Positions 34,937-43,308 are shown, counted from the stretch's first letter. The stretch: 64,000 nt of DNA from Clostridia bacterium (GCA_030526425.1 JAUNCT010000008.1:16385-80384); one strand, 5' to 3'. The notes: generated from the sequence alone by a model not told the origin. Numbers and translations: made by a program.

Positions 34937-34969
34937 AAAAAAGACGCCTGCGGATGCGGGCGTCTTTTT
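34937..34969. terminator. Bidirectional terminator, copy 1 of a repeated hairpin
   Basis: A 13-bp stem (34938-34950 with 34957-34969, arm AAAAAGACGCCTG, one G-U) with a CGGATG loop; A-run and T-run sides let it work both ways. It ends the U32 operon and the convergent HAD gene. A 32-base exact copy lies at 35881. Confidence 0.92.
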
Positions 34970-34989
34970 GTGTAAGCGCGGAACCGGCG

Positions 34990-35781
34990 TCAGTTCGCGG
35001 AGGCACACTCCGGGATGCGACCGACGCCCTCGAGGATCGCGGTCGGCTGATAGGCGTAGGTGTTGACGGTATCCATATCCGAGACACCGGACAGCACCAG
35101 CACGGTGTCTATGCCGCTTTCCGTACCGCAAACGATATCCGTGTCCATCCGGTCGCCGATGATCACGGCGTCCTCCGTGTGACAACCGAGCAGCCGGAGC
35201 CCCGTCCGCATCATGAGCGGGTTCGGTTTGCCGCAGAAATACGCCTGCTTCCCGGTCGCCATTTCGATCGGCGCGATCAACGCGCGGCAGGCGGGTGCGA
35301 TGCCGTGCTCGATGTTGCCCGAAACATCGGAATTCGCGCCGATGAGCTTTGCGCCGCCGCACACGAGGTTCACCGCCTTGGTCAGAGATTCGAGCGAATA
35401 ATTGCGCCCCTCGCCGACGACGACGTATTCGGGGTTCACGTCGTTCATCGTGATGCCGGCGTCGTACAGCGCGTTCAGCAAGCCCGCCTCGCCGATGACG
35501 AACGCCGAACAGCCCGGCGCCTGTTGCTTCAGAAAACGCGCGGTCGCGAGGGCGCTGGTATAGAAATGTTCCTCCGGCACGTGCGCGCCGAGCCGTTCGA
35601 GCTTTTGGTGCAGCTCGCGCGGGGTCAGGCTGCTGTTGTTCGTCAGAAACAGATATTGCTTGTTGTTCTCCTGCAGCCAGCGGATGAACTCGAGCGCGCC
35701 GGGCAGCAGCCGGTTGCCGTGGTACAGCACGCCGTCCATGTCGCAGATGAAACCCTTCTTCGCGGAAAAATCGATGTTCAC
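34990..35781 (-). CDS. HAD-superfamily phosphatase (NagD/subclass IIA)
   Basis: This is a 263-residue haloacid-dehalogenase phosphatase with a C2-type cap. Motif I is FICDMDGVLYHG with the nucleophile aspartate; motif II is FLTNNSS; motif III is CGKPNPLMM with the lysine; and motif IV is IIGDRMDTDI. This pattern is that of NagD and p-nitrophenyl phosphatase-like enzymes acting on small phosphates; the substrate is unknown. I chose the GTG at 35781 because AAAGGAGGG lies just before it; the ATG at 35832 adds 17 basic residues through that site. It sits alone between two copies of the same terminator hairpin. Confidence 0.92.
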   Translation of the reverse strand: MNIDFSAKKGFICDMDGVLYHGNRLLPGALEFIRWLQENNKQYLFLTNNSSLTPRELHQKLERLGAHVPEEHFYTSALATARFLKQQAPGCSAFVIGEAGLLNALYDAGITMNDVNPEYVVVGEGRNYSLESLTKAVNLVCGGAKLIGANSDVSGNIEHGIAPACRALIAPIEMATGKQAYFCGKPNPLMMRTGLRLLGCHTEDAVIIGDRMDTDIVCGTESGIDTVLVLSGVSDMDTVNTYAYQPTAILEGVGRIPECASAN

Positions 35782-35880
35782 GGGGGAATCCCTCCTTTGT
35801 CGTTCGGGCTCAGTATAGCGCCGCCGTTTCAAATCCGAAGCGGTTCCCGGTGAAGCGTATGTGAAGCCCGCGCGGAACGC

Positions 35881-35912
35881 AAAAAAGACGCCTGCGGATG
35901 CGGGCGTCTTTT
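35881..35912. terminator. Terminator after tctA, copy 2 of a repeated hairpin
   Basis: The 32 bases 35881-35912 are identical to 34937-34968: 12-base stem arms around a CGGATG loop with A/T flanks. In minus orientation it ends the tctCBA operon, 14 bases after the tctA stop. Confidence 0.92.
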
Positions 35913-35926
35913 GCTATTTTGGGGTC

Positions 35927-37444
35927 TTATTTGTTTTCCTGCGCTTTGGCGGCGGCTTCCTTCTTCAGGCGGGTCTGCTTGTTCTTGTACAGGGAGCTGA
36001 CCACGACGAAGCCGGAGAGCGCGAACAGCACGAGGCAGATGGGGCTGAGCAGGGGCGCAAAGCTGCCGTCGTTCGCGACGAGCATGCGGCGCAGGTTCTC
36101 TTCCGCCATCGGTCCGAGGATGAGCGCGAGGAGGATCGGGGATACGGGGATCTTGGCCTTCTGCATGAAGTAGCCGACGATACCGAACGCGAGGGCGGTC
36201 CAGATGTCGAAGACGTTGTTGCGCAGCGCGAAGGAGCCGACGATGCAGAGGACGAAGATGATCGGCGTGAGGACGTTGTTCTCGAGCGAGATGACCTTGG
36301 TGAACGCGGGCAGACCGCAGCTTGCGATGAAGAACATGAGGATGTTCGCGATGATCATCGCCGCGAAGATCAGGTAAACGATGTCCTTGTGGTCTCTGTA
36401 AAGGAGCGGTCCGGGGGTCAGACCCTGGATCATCAGCGCGCCGATGAGCACCGCGGTGACCGGGTCGCCGGGGATACCGAGCGACAGCATGGGGATCATC
36501 GCACCGCCGCCGACCGCGTTGTTCGCCGCCTCGGGGGCCGCAACGCCCTCGATGGCGCCGTGACCGAACTCTTCGTAGTTCTTGGAGGAGCGGCGGGCTT
36601 CGCTGTAAGCGACGAAGCACGCGATATCGGAACCCGCGCCGGGGATGACGCCGATGAAGGTACCGATGATACCGGACTTGATGATGTGCTTCATGCACAG
36701 CTTCACGTCTTCAAACGAGGAGAAGATGCGCTCGACCTTGTTGGAGACCTTCTTCGCCTTGGAGTGGTTCTCGATGCTCACGATGCACTCGGAAACCGCG
36801 AACAGACCGATGAGCACGGGCACGAGCTCGAAGCCGCCGTACAGGTTGAAGGAACCGAAGGTGAAGCGGGGGTAGCCGTCCATCGGGTCGAGACCGATGG
36901 TGCACAGCAAAAGACCGATGCCGGCGGAGATGAAGCCCTTGAGCAGGCTCTCGCCGGAGATGGAGACGATGACGGAAAGACCGAACAAGGCGACGACCGC
37001 GAACTCACCGGAGGTGAAGTGCAGCGCGATCTTCGACATGGCGGGCGCCGCGAAGATCATGATGGCGACGCCGACGAGACCGCCGAGACTCGAGGAGAGG
37101 ACGGACATCGAAAGTGCGCGTCCGGCTTTGCCGCTCTTCGCCATGGGGTAACCGTCCATAACGGTCGCGGCGGCGGCGGGGGTGCCGGGGGTGTTCAGAA
37201 GGATCGCGGAGATCGAACCGCCGTAGACGGCGGAGGCGTAGATGCACATCAAAATCGGCAGACCGTAGCGCATGTCCATGCCGTAGGTGAAGGGCACCAT
37301 CAACGCAACGCCCATCGTCGCGGTGAGACCCGGGAGCGCGCCGACGACGATACCCGCCGCGGTGGCGAGCGCCATCAGCAGCAGGCATTTCGGGTCGGTG
37401 ACGATGCCTGCAAAGGATGAAAAGAACAGGGATGCGGAACCCAT
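35927..37444 (-). CDS. tctA: Tripartite tricarboxylate transporter, large permease TctA
   Basis: This is a 505-residue membrane protein with about eleven to twelve segments and the TctA signatures: GIVVGALPGLTATMGVALMVPFTYGM, YGGSISAILLNTPGTPAAAATVMDGYPMAK, a second half-repeat GTFIGVIPGAGSDIACFVAYSEARR, and GVAAPEAANNAVGGGAMIPMLSLGIPGDPVTAVLIGALMIQGLTPGPLL. It is the main translocating unit for citrate, other tricarboxylates or, in many homologues, other organic acids, driven by an ion gradient. It follows tctB by 15 bases. A terminator follows. Confidence 0.96.
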   Translation of the reverse strand: MGSASLFFSSFAGIVTDPKCLLLMALATAAGIVVGALPGLTATMGVALMVPFTYGMDMRYGLPILMCIYASAVYGGSISAILLNTPGTPAAAATVMDGYPMAKSGKAGRALSMSVLSSSLGGLVGVAIMIFAAPAMSKIALHFTSGEFAVVALFGLSVIVSISGESLLKGFISAGIGLLLCTIGLDPMDGYPRFTFGSFNLYGGFELVPVLIGLFAVSECIVSIENHSKAKKVSNKVERIFSSFEDVKLCMKHIIKSGIIGTFIGVIPGAGSDIACFVAYSEARRSSKNYEEFGHGAIEGVAAPEAANNAVGGGAMIPMLSLGIPGDPVTAVLIGALMIQGLTPGPLLYRDHKDIVYLIFAAMIIANILMFFIASCGLPAFTKVISLENNVLTPIIFVLCIVGSFALRNNVFDIWTALAFGIVGYFMQKAKIPVSPILLALILGPMAEENLRRMLVANDGSFAPLLSPICLVLFALSGFVVVSSLYKNKQTRLKKEAAAKAQENK

Positions 37445-37459
37445 AGTTGCGTTACCTCC

Positions 37460-37924
37460 TCAGAACATAAAGGACAGCAGTCCGTCGGGAAGCATGACGT
37501 ACAGCAGCTTCGCGAAAATGAAATATACGATGACCGGAACGACGATGCTGACGATCGCCATCTGGACCCAACGGCGGTTCTCCATCAGGTACATGCCCGC
37601 GAACAGCAGCCACACCGTGTCGAGGATGAAGCCGAGCTTGTTGAACAGCAGGCAGTAGAGGAGGAACAGAACGATGGCGATGAAACCGCGTTTCATTCCG
37701 GGGGTGAGCGAAAGGGCGGCGCCTTCCTCCTTCATCTTACCGAGAAGGGATGCGACGATGAGGATGAGGCTGAGCACCGCGGTGAAGCCCGCGATGATCA
37801 TGGGGAAGAACTTCGCGCCGGGGTCGGTCGGCGAATGGTTCTCCGGGAATTTCGAAGCGGTCACGAGGACGTAACCGGAAATGGCGAGGCCGATGAGACC
37901 CGCCGCGACATTCGTTTTCTTCAT
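37460..37924 (-). CDS. tctB: Tripartite tricarboxylate transporter, small permease TctB
   Basis: This is a 154-residue protein with four hydrophobic segments (first at about residues 7-27). The loop ASKFPENHSPTDPGAKFFPMIIAGFTAVLSLILI is the family's recognisable stretch (the PGAKFFP motif). It is the small membrane partner of TctA; low sequence identity is normal for it. Order tctC-tctB-tctA on one strand is standard. Its role in the complex is structural or unknown. Confidence 0.92.
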   Translation of the reverse strand: MKKTNVAAGLIGLAISGYVLVTASKFPENHSPTDPGAKFFPMIIAGFTAVLSLILIVASLLGKMKEEGAALSLTPGMKRGFIAIVLFLLYCLLFNKLGFILDTVWLLFAGMYLMENRRWVQMAIVSIVVPVIVYFIFAKLLYVMLPDGLLSFMF

Positions 37925-38010
37925 GGGAAAACTCTCTTTCTCGTGAATGGTCGTTGAAGCGGGAAGCCCCCGAAGGAGCTTCCCGCCGTTGGTTCAAAGG
38001 GAAGGGTTGC

Positions 38011-38982
38011 TTATTTGGTCAGACCGAGTTCCTTCATCAGGCTGCCGACGGTCTCGAGGTCCTCTGCGAGCCATGCGCTCCAGTCTGCGCTGTTGCGGTA
38101 GACCGGGACCATACCCGCGTTCTTGCAGTAGGTCTGGTAAGCTTCGGAGTTCCAGACTTCGGTGGCCAGCTCTTCCCAAGCCGCCTTGACGTCTTCCTTC
38201 ACGCCCTTGGGGCAGAAGAAGCCCTGGAAGGAACCGCCGACGCTGTCATAGCCCTGCTCTTTGCAAGTGGGGTATTCGGCGTAATCCGCGAGACGCTCTT
38301 CGGTCATGATGCCGAGGATGCGCATATCGCCGGACTGGACGTAAGCGTGGGAGGTGGAGAGCTCGGTGGTGGTCAGGTCGATCTCACCTGCGAGCATCGC
38401 GACGGCTGCGGAAGCGGCACCGTCATAGGGAACGGTGGTCAGCTCGATGCCGGCCGCCTTCATGAACTTCGCGGCGCAGATGTGCCAGATGGAACCGGTG
38501 CCGACGGTACCGACCTTCAGCTTGCCGGGGTTCTCTTTCGCATACGCGACGAGCTCTTCGAGGGTGTTGAACGGAGAATCCGCCTTGACCGCGACGACGC
38601 TGGGCAGCTCGCAGATCTCGATGATCGGGTGCATATCCGCCCAGGTGAAGGTGACGAGACCCTGCGGGGGCAGCGTGTTCAGCTCCGCGGTGATGATGCC
38701 GATGGTGTTGCCGTTCGGGTTTGCACCGATGATGGCGGAGAAGCCGACTGCGCCGGAGCCGCCGGTCTGGTTGGAAACGGTCACGGTCTGTCCGAGTTTC
38801 TCACCGAGCTGTGCAGCGAAAAGACGCGCGTTGCCGTCTGCGCCGCCGCCTGCAGCCCAGGGGCAGATGATGTTGATGGACTTCTTGAATACTTTCGAGT
38901 AGTCGGTGCCTTCGGCAGTTGCGATGCCGGCGATGGACAGGACCATGGCGAGTGCCAGGACCAGCGCGAGGATCTTCTTCAT
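38011..38982 (-). CDS. tctC: Tripartite tricarboxylate transporter, substrate-binding protein TctC
   Basis: This 323-residue secreted binding protein (Bug family) opens with a signal peptide (KKILALVLALAMVLSIAGIATAEG, cleavage probably after TA-E region). The mature part has the Bug landmarks IICPWAAGGGADGNARLFAAQLGEKLGQTVTVSNQTGGSGAVGF, the DMHPIIEIC segment, and TVPYDGAASAAVAMLAGEIDLTTTE. There is no lipobox cysteine, which is unusual for a single-membrane bacterium. I chose the ATG at 38982, which has AAAGGAGAA before it. It is the first gene of the operon, facing an AraC-type regulator across a 320-base gap. Confidence 0.95.
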   Translation of the reverse strand: MKKILALVLALAMVLSIAGIATAEGTDYSKVFKKSINIICPWAAGGGADGNARLFAAQLGEKLGQTVTVSNQTGGSGAVGFSAIIGANPNGNTIGIITAELNTLPPQGLVTFTWADMHPIIEICELPSVVAVKADSPFNTLEELVAYAKENPGKLKVGTVGTGSIWHICAAKFMKAAGIELTTVPYDGAASAAVAMLAGEIDLTTTELSTSHAYVQSGDMRILGIMTEERLADYAEYPTCKEQGYDSVGGSFQGFFCPKGVKEDVKAAWEELATEVWNSEAYQTYCKNAGMVPVYRNSADWSAWLAEDLETVGSLMKELGLTK

Positions 38983-39048
38983 GTGGTTGCGTTCTCCTTT
39001 TGTGAAATGAAATTGAGATGTGCGGACCGTGTCGGCCCTTCGATAGAA

Positions 39049-39078
39049 ATTATGGATGAAACACGGCGTTCTTTTCAA
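39049..39078 (-). promoter_or_regulatory. Promoter of tctCBA
   Basis: On the minus strand, TTGAAA (39078-39073), an 18-base spacer and CATAAT (39054-39049) would start transcription near 39042, about 60 bases before tctC. The gap 38983-39302 otherwise holds the TTCTCATT repeats and the regulator's promoter. Confidence 0.6.
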
Positions 39079-39118
39079 TTCTCATTGCTTGCACGAAGGG
39101 GAAATTGCATTTCTCATT
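39079..39118 (-). promoter_or_regulatory. Paired TTCTCATT repeats, candidate operator upstream of tctC
   Basis: TTCTCATT occurs at 39079-39086 and 39111-39118, 32 bases apart, about three DNA turns. Both copies continue with a similar TTG (TTCTCATT-GC-TTG and TTCTCATT-TT-TTG). They sit just upstream of the tctC -35, where AraC-type activators bind direct repeats. Confidence 0.5.
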
Positions 39119-39252
39119 TTTTGACAACGACAGAAAATGGGGCAAAACGCCGTATTTTTGAGATGACTTGCATGAAAAAGAAGCATTTGTTGCAAACGGG
39201 ATCCGGAGGACGGCGGGGCGGAAGCGGTGGTTCCGAAACGCGCGGAGTGTAC

Positions 39253-39258
39253 TATAAT
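39253..39258 (+). promoter_or_regulatory. Probable -10 of the AraC-type regulator gene
   Basis: TATAAT at 39253-39258, without a good -35, lies 44 bases before the TTG start. Predicted transcript start is near 39265. An 11-codon frame (ATG 39271 to TGA 39304-39306) overlaps the regulator's TTG start by three bases. Confidence 0.5.
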
Positions 39259-39302
39259 AGCAAAGGTGCTATGAAGACCTATCCGCCGACGGAGACCGAC
39301 GA

Positions 39303-41552
39303 TTGAAAAAACTGATCCGAAAACTGAAACCCGGTTCACTCTTCACGAGGATCTGCATGATGATGCTGACCCTCGTGGTTTTTGTGTGCATGTATCTTTC
39401 GGTGTACGCGCTGTTCCGCGACGGACGCCGCATGGAGGAGAGCGTGATGCGCTCGGGCGCGGAGACCGTGCGCCGCGTTTCCGGCATGGTCACGGAAAAC
39501 CTCGCGACGCTCACGCGCATCCTCAACAGCACGTTCATGAGCCCGGAGGTCGTCCGCAAGGCGCTTTCGCCGGAGCTCGTGCGCGTGGAAAACATGCAGT
39601 CCGTGACGGAGGCGCTCACCACCGCGACGGCGGCCTCCGACAGCATCGACGCGCTGTACCTGTTTTCGGCGCGCAACAAGATCGGGCTCTCGTCGGACTA
39701 CTCCGCCTCCGGCTGGCAGGTGGATTCGTGGCTCGGCGTGCTGTCGCGCTTCCTCACCCGGCGGGACAAGCTGACGCCCGTCGTCGTTGCGGGCGTGCCC
39801 GTTTATTATTACAACGAAGGCGCGGAGATCTACATCGTGCGGGGCTTCCCCGATGTGCGGTATGAGCCGTGTTCCTTGTATTTTCTGATGCACGTGGCTT
39901 CCGACGCGTTCGGGCGGACGGTGAACGGTTCCGGTACGGAGGCGCTGTTCTGCTTCGACGCGAAGGGGACGGCCCTGTCCGGACCCGCGGAGACCGCCGG
40001 CGGCGTGCAGCCGGGCAAGATCTGGAACACGGTCGTCGCGGACGGCAAAACGGCGGGGAACGTGCAGCTGCGCCTGCCCGACGGGAAACGCACCCGCTGC
40101 ATTTACGAAAAGAACGCCGAAACGGGCTGGACCCTCGTGTATCTTACGGAACCCGAAAGCGCGCTGAGCGCTGCGCTGTACCGCTCGCACGTGCCCGAGG
40201 CGCTGATGTGGACGGCTTTTCTGCTGTTCGGCGTGTGCATGATCGGCATCGGCGCGAAGCGGCTGACGAACCCGCTCGACCGGCTGATCGAGAACATCGG
40301 CGGCGCGGATCCCGAGATCGGGGATGAATGGGCGTACCTGAGCGCATCGTACGAGCGGCTGACCATGCGCAAGGAGGAGCTCGAGCACTATCTGCCCATC
40401 GCGGCGGGTGCCATCGAGGAGGATCTGTTCCGCTCGCTGCTCGCGGGGGAACCCGCGGAACGGGAACGGGTCGCGGAGCAGCTTGCGCTGGCGGGCAGCC
40501 CCTTCCGCACCGAAACGCCCGCGGCGGTCTTCCTGTGCGATGTGACGAAGGACGGGGAAGCGGAAGCCGACACCATGGCGGACACCATCGCCTATTTCGA
40601 ACTGAACGACCGCGTCAAGGAGGTCCTCGGCGAACGGGGGACGCCTTACCTTTTGATGCGCTCGCGCGATGCCGCGGCGGCGCTCGTGTGTGCCCTGCCC
40701 GCGGAGGAGACCGATGCTTGTTACTGCGAGCTGTGCGGGCTGTTCGGCGCGCTGCGCCTTTCCGGCGGGGCGCCCGTGTGGGGCTTCGGCAAACCGGCGA
40801 ACGACCTGCTGAGCCTGACGGAGTCCATGGAGGACGCCAAGCGGAACCTCGACTATTTCCGCTATCACCGCGACGACGGGAAGCAGAGCGAGACCTCCGG
40901 CGGGTACCGCAGGAGCATCGAATTTTTGCACGACCTGTCGCAGCGCATGCACGACGGTGCCATCGGGGATCTTGCGGCGGAGACGGAGCGAGTCGTCGGC
41001 GATATCGGCGCATCCGTCGCGGATGCGGGTCTCCGGCGCGAGCTGTACCGCATGCTGCTCGACACCCTGCTTTCGGAGGAACCCGGTGCCGACGGAACGG
41101 TCACCGGAGAGCAGCTGCTGCCCCCGGACCTCCCCGAGGAGGAGCTTGCGCAGCGCGCAGCGGAACACGCGCGCGAGATCGCGGAGCGGCTCGGCGACGG
41201 ACTGGCATCCGGACAGGACAAGCGCATCCGCCGCGTTTGCCGCTATATCGAAACGCATTACGCGGACGCGGGACTGAGCCTCGAGCAGGCTGCGGAATAC
41301 GTCGGCGTCAGCGCCTCGTACCTCAGCCGCAGCTTCACCGCGGCGATGCAGAAGAACTTCACCGCTTACCTCAACGAATACCGCGTGGAGTGCGCGAAGA
41401 AACTGCTGGAAACGACGGAACTGCCTGCGCAGGAGGTCGGCTACCTGACCGGCTTCTGCAGCATGGCGACCTTCTTCCGCGTGTTCAAGAAAACGACGGG
41501 TCTGACGCCGAAGCAATACCGCACCGGCGCGGGCGGAACGGAGGAAGAATGA
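39303..41552 (+). CDS. Membrane-anchored sensor with AraC-type DNA-binding domain
   Basis: This is a 749-residue one-component regulator. A basic start (KKLIRKLKPGSLFTRIC) is followed by a membrane segment (about residues 17-39), an extracytoplasmic sensor of about 250 residues, a second membrane segment (near 298-318), a linker and a C-terminal HTH_18 domain (from about residue 640: IRRVCRYIETHYADAGLSLEQAAEYVGVSASYLSRSF, then VGYLTGFCSMATFFRVFKKTTGLTPKQYR). The TTG start is supported by GGAG eight bases upstream. Proteins of this class read an external ligand and activate a nearby transporter; here tctCBA is divergent and a TRAP-type binding protein is translationally coupled to it (ATGA overlap). 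Activation of tctCBA is inferred. Confidence 0.92.
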   Translation: MKKLIRKLKPGSLFTRICMMMLTLVVFVCMYLSVYALFRDGRRMEESVMRSGAETVRRVSGMVTENLATLTRILNSTFMSPEVVRKALSPELVRVENMQSVTEALTTATAASDSIDALYLFSARNKIGLSSDYSASGWQVDSWLGVLSRFLTRRDKLTPVVVAGVPVYYYNEGAEIYIVRGFPDVRYEPCSLYFLMHVASDAFGRTVNGSGTEALFCFDAKGTALSGPAETAGGVQPGKIWNTVVADGKTAGNVQLRLPDGKRTRCIYEKNAETGWTLVYLTEPESALSAALYRSHVPEALMWTAFLLFGVCMIGIGAKRLTNPLDRLIENIGGADPEIGDEWAYLSASYERLTMRKEELEHYLPIAAGAIEEDLFRSLLAGEPAERERVAEQLALAGSPFRTETPAAVFLCDVTKDGEAEADTMADTIAYFELNDRVKEVLGERGTPYLLMRSRDAAAALVCALPAEETDACYCELCGLFGALRLSGGAPVWGFGKPANDLLSLTESMEDAKRNLDYFRYHRDDGKQSETSGGYRRSIEFLHDLSQRMHDGAIGDLAAETERVVGDIGASVADAGLRRELYRMLLDTLLSEEPGADGTVTGEQLLPPDLPEEELAQRAAEHAREIAERLGDGLASGQDKRIRRVCRYIETHYADAGLSLEQAAEYVGVSASYLSRSFTAAMQKNFTAYLNEYRVECAKKLLETTELPAQEVGYLTGFCSMATFFRVFKKTTGLTPKQYRTGAGGTEEE

Positions 41553-42568
41553 AACGGATTTTTGCCCGCTTTGCGGCGGCGCTTGCGGTGTTGTCGTGCT
41601 GCGTTCTGCCCTTCGCTTCCGCCGCTGCGGAGGAACGGGACCCCGTTGCGGTGAGTCTTTCGCTGGCGTGCCCCGGACCCGCGGAATCCGTTGCCGGGGT
41701 GTGGGCCCGCATGTTTGCGGAAAAGACCGCGGAGCTCAGCAACGGCACGGTGCTGGTGACGGTGTTCGCGGACGGCGTGCTCGGTACGGACCCCGAGGTC
41801 GCAAGGGCGTGCCGCTACGGTTCGGTGGACCTCATGATCGCGCGGACGACGGAGATCGCCGGAGTCGCGGAGGGCTGCATGCTGGCGGACGTTCCGTTTT
41901 TGTTCCGGGATACGGCGCACGCGGGCAGGGTGTTTGCGGATGCGCGCATCCGCAGCGTGCTGGCGGAAAGCCTCTTGGAAAGCGGACTCGTGCTGCTGAG
42001 CACGACGGAATGGGGCATGGAGAACATCGGGCTGACGAACCCGCCGGGCAGTGAAGGAACTCCGGAAGGCGTGCCCGCGGCAAGCGCCGCGGATCCTTGC
42101 CGGCAAGCGGTACTGACGGCGCTCGGTTACCGGCCCGTGGTGACGGAGATCTCGGATGTGTGCCTTGCGGTGCGGCAGCACGCCGTACTTGCGCAGGAGA
42201 GCACGCCCGAAATGTTCTACCGCCTCGGCATTTACGAAACGCAGAAGTATTTGACCGACAGCCGGCACTTCGTTTCGGTGGGCACGCTGTGTGCGGGCAG
42301 CACCGGGTGGGAGAGCCTTTCGGAAGAGACCCGCGCGTGTCTGCTGCGGGCGGCTGCGGAAACGGAGGATGCGGTGAACGCCGCGGCCGAAGCGGAGAAC
42401 GAACGGTTGCTTCGCGCGATGCGGAGTGTGGGCATCCGTGTGACGGAGGCGGAGATCTCCGATGAACGACGGAACGCGGCGGCGGAAGCGGCGACCGCGC
42501 TGATCGCGGAACGGCTGGGCACGGAAACGGCGGAGCTTCTGCTTGCGGTCGCGGACGAACTGAAATGA
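41549..42568 (+). CDS. TRAP-type substrate-binding protein (DctP-like), orphan
   Basis: This is a 339-residue secreted binding protein of the DctP family. A signal peptide (KRIFARFAAALAVLSCCVLPFASAAAEE) precedes the DctP pattern: SVAGVWARMFAEKTAELSNGTVLVTVFADGVLGTDPEVARACRYGSVDLM, VPFLFRDTAHAGRVFAD and TPEMFYRLGIYETQKYLTDSRHF. The usual RVPE/IR-x2-x arginine signature region is disturbed (ENIGLTNPP), so ligand binding may differ. No TRAP membrane subunits (DctQ, DctM) lie in the window. The gene overlaps the regulator by four bases, so it may present ligand to the sensor or hand it to TctBA. The CC in the signal is not a good lipobox. Confidence 0.85.
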   Translation: MKRIFARFAAALAVLSCCVLPFASAAAEERDPVAVSLSLACPGPAESVAGVWARMFAEKTAELSNGTVLVTVFADGVLGTDPEVARACRYGSVDLMIARTTEIAGVAEGCMLADVPFLFRDTAHAGRVFADARIRSVLAESLLESGLVLLSTTEWGMENIGLTNPPGSEGTPEGVPAASAADPCRQAVLTALGYRPVVTEISDVCLAVRQHAVLAQESTPEMFYRLGIYETQKYLTDSRHFVSVGTLCAGSTGWESLSEETRACLLRAAAETEDAVNAAAEAENERLLRAMRSVGIRVTEAEISDERRNAAAEAATALIAERLGTETAELLLAVADELK

Positions 42569-42574
42569 AATGAC

Positions 42575-42606
42575 AAAGGGAGCGCCCCGACCGGGGCGCT
42601 CCCTTT
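42575..42606. terminator. Bidirectional terminator after the DctP-like gene
   Basis: A perfect 14-bp stem (42575-42588 with 42593-42606, arm AAAGGGAGCGCCCC) with a GACC loop. It serves the DctP-like gene and the convergent secreted-protein gene. Confidence 0.93.
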
Positions 42607-42618
42607 CGTTATCGGCTC

Positions 42619-43308
42619 TCAGGCTGACTGAAGCGAGGCGGCGTAGGCTTCGGCGGAGGCAAGGTCCGCAAAGAACACGCGCAGATTCCAGATGCCGTAG
42701 CCGAATTGGGTCTTGTGATCCTTCTTTTCACGGTACGAGGTGACGATCATGCCGTTGTACTTGCCGGGCTCCTTGCACAGAGCGGCGATCCAGTCGCGCT
42801 CGCCGACTTCGGCGGCGGAGACGTTGGCGCGGTCTCCGCGGGTCCCCTTCTTGCCTGTCATCAGCCCCAGCTGCAAGCCTTCGCCCTCGCGGAAGCCGGA
42901 TTTTTTGTTGACCTCGATCTCGAGCGCCATGCCGAGCACGTTGCTCAGTTCGCCGTTGACGATGATGTAGTTGATCTTGGTGCCGTTGAAGCTGACGGTG
43001 TTCTTGCTCCACGTGCGGACGACATCCCAATCGTCGGTGTACGCCCACGGGTTCACCTTGTAGGCGGTGACGGTGCTGCCGTCGTCAAAGGAAAGCACGT
43101 ACTCTTCGATGCCCGGCTCTTCGGGCTCCTCGGTTTCGGCAGGCGCTTCGGTTGCTTCGGGCGTTTCGGCAAAGGCGCCGGAAAGCGCGGCGAGCGCCTC
43201 CTTAGCGGCTGCGGCAACGCTCTCCGCGGCGGTCTCATCTGCGGCCGCGACGGCGGCGAACGCGAAGACCAAGAGGAACGCAAGGACGACGGAAACAGAT
43301 CTCTTCAT
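42619..43308 (-). CDS. Secreted protein of unknown function
   Basis: I do not recognise this 229-residue protein. It has a clear signal peptide (KRSVSVVLAFLLVFAFAAVAAADE, cleavage near AAA-D), an Ala-rich helix, a Thr/Pro/Glu spacer (ETPEATEAPAETEEPEEPG) and a compact C-terminal domain of about 160 residues. That domain begins EYVLSFDDGSTVTAYKVNPWAY and has a tryptophan-rich core (DDWDVVRTWSKNTVSFNG) and the end GIWNLRVFFADLASAEAYAASL. It has one cysteine and no catalytic motif I can name. A Pro/Glu-rich tether suggests it reaches through the wall. The gene has its own promoter, divergent from a DMT permease. Confidence 0.8.
   Translation of the reverse strand: MKRSVSVVLAFLLVFAFAAVAAADETAAESVAAAAKEALAALSGAFAETPEATEAPAETEEPEEPGIEEYVLSFDDGSTVTAYKVNPWAYTDDWDVVRTWSKNTVSFNGTKINYIIVNGELSNVLGMALEIEVNKKSGFREGEGLQLGLMTGKKGTRGDRANVSAAEVGERDWIAALCKEPGKYNGMIVTSYREKKDHKTQFGYGIWNLRVFFADLASAEAYAASLQSA

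Noticed and set aside
31619..35362. 1247-codon open frame on the minus strand
   Set aside because: It is antisense to ylmH and two U32 genes. The final part overlaps the real HAD gene in another frame.
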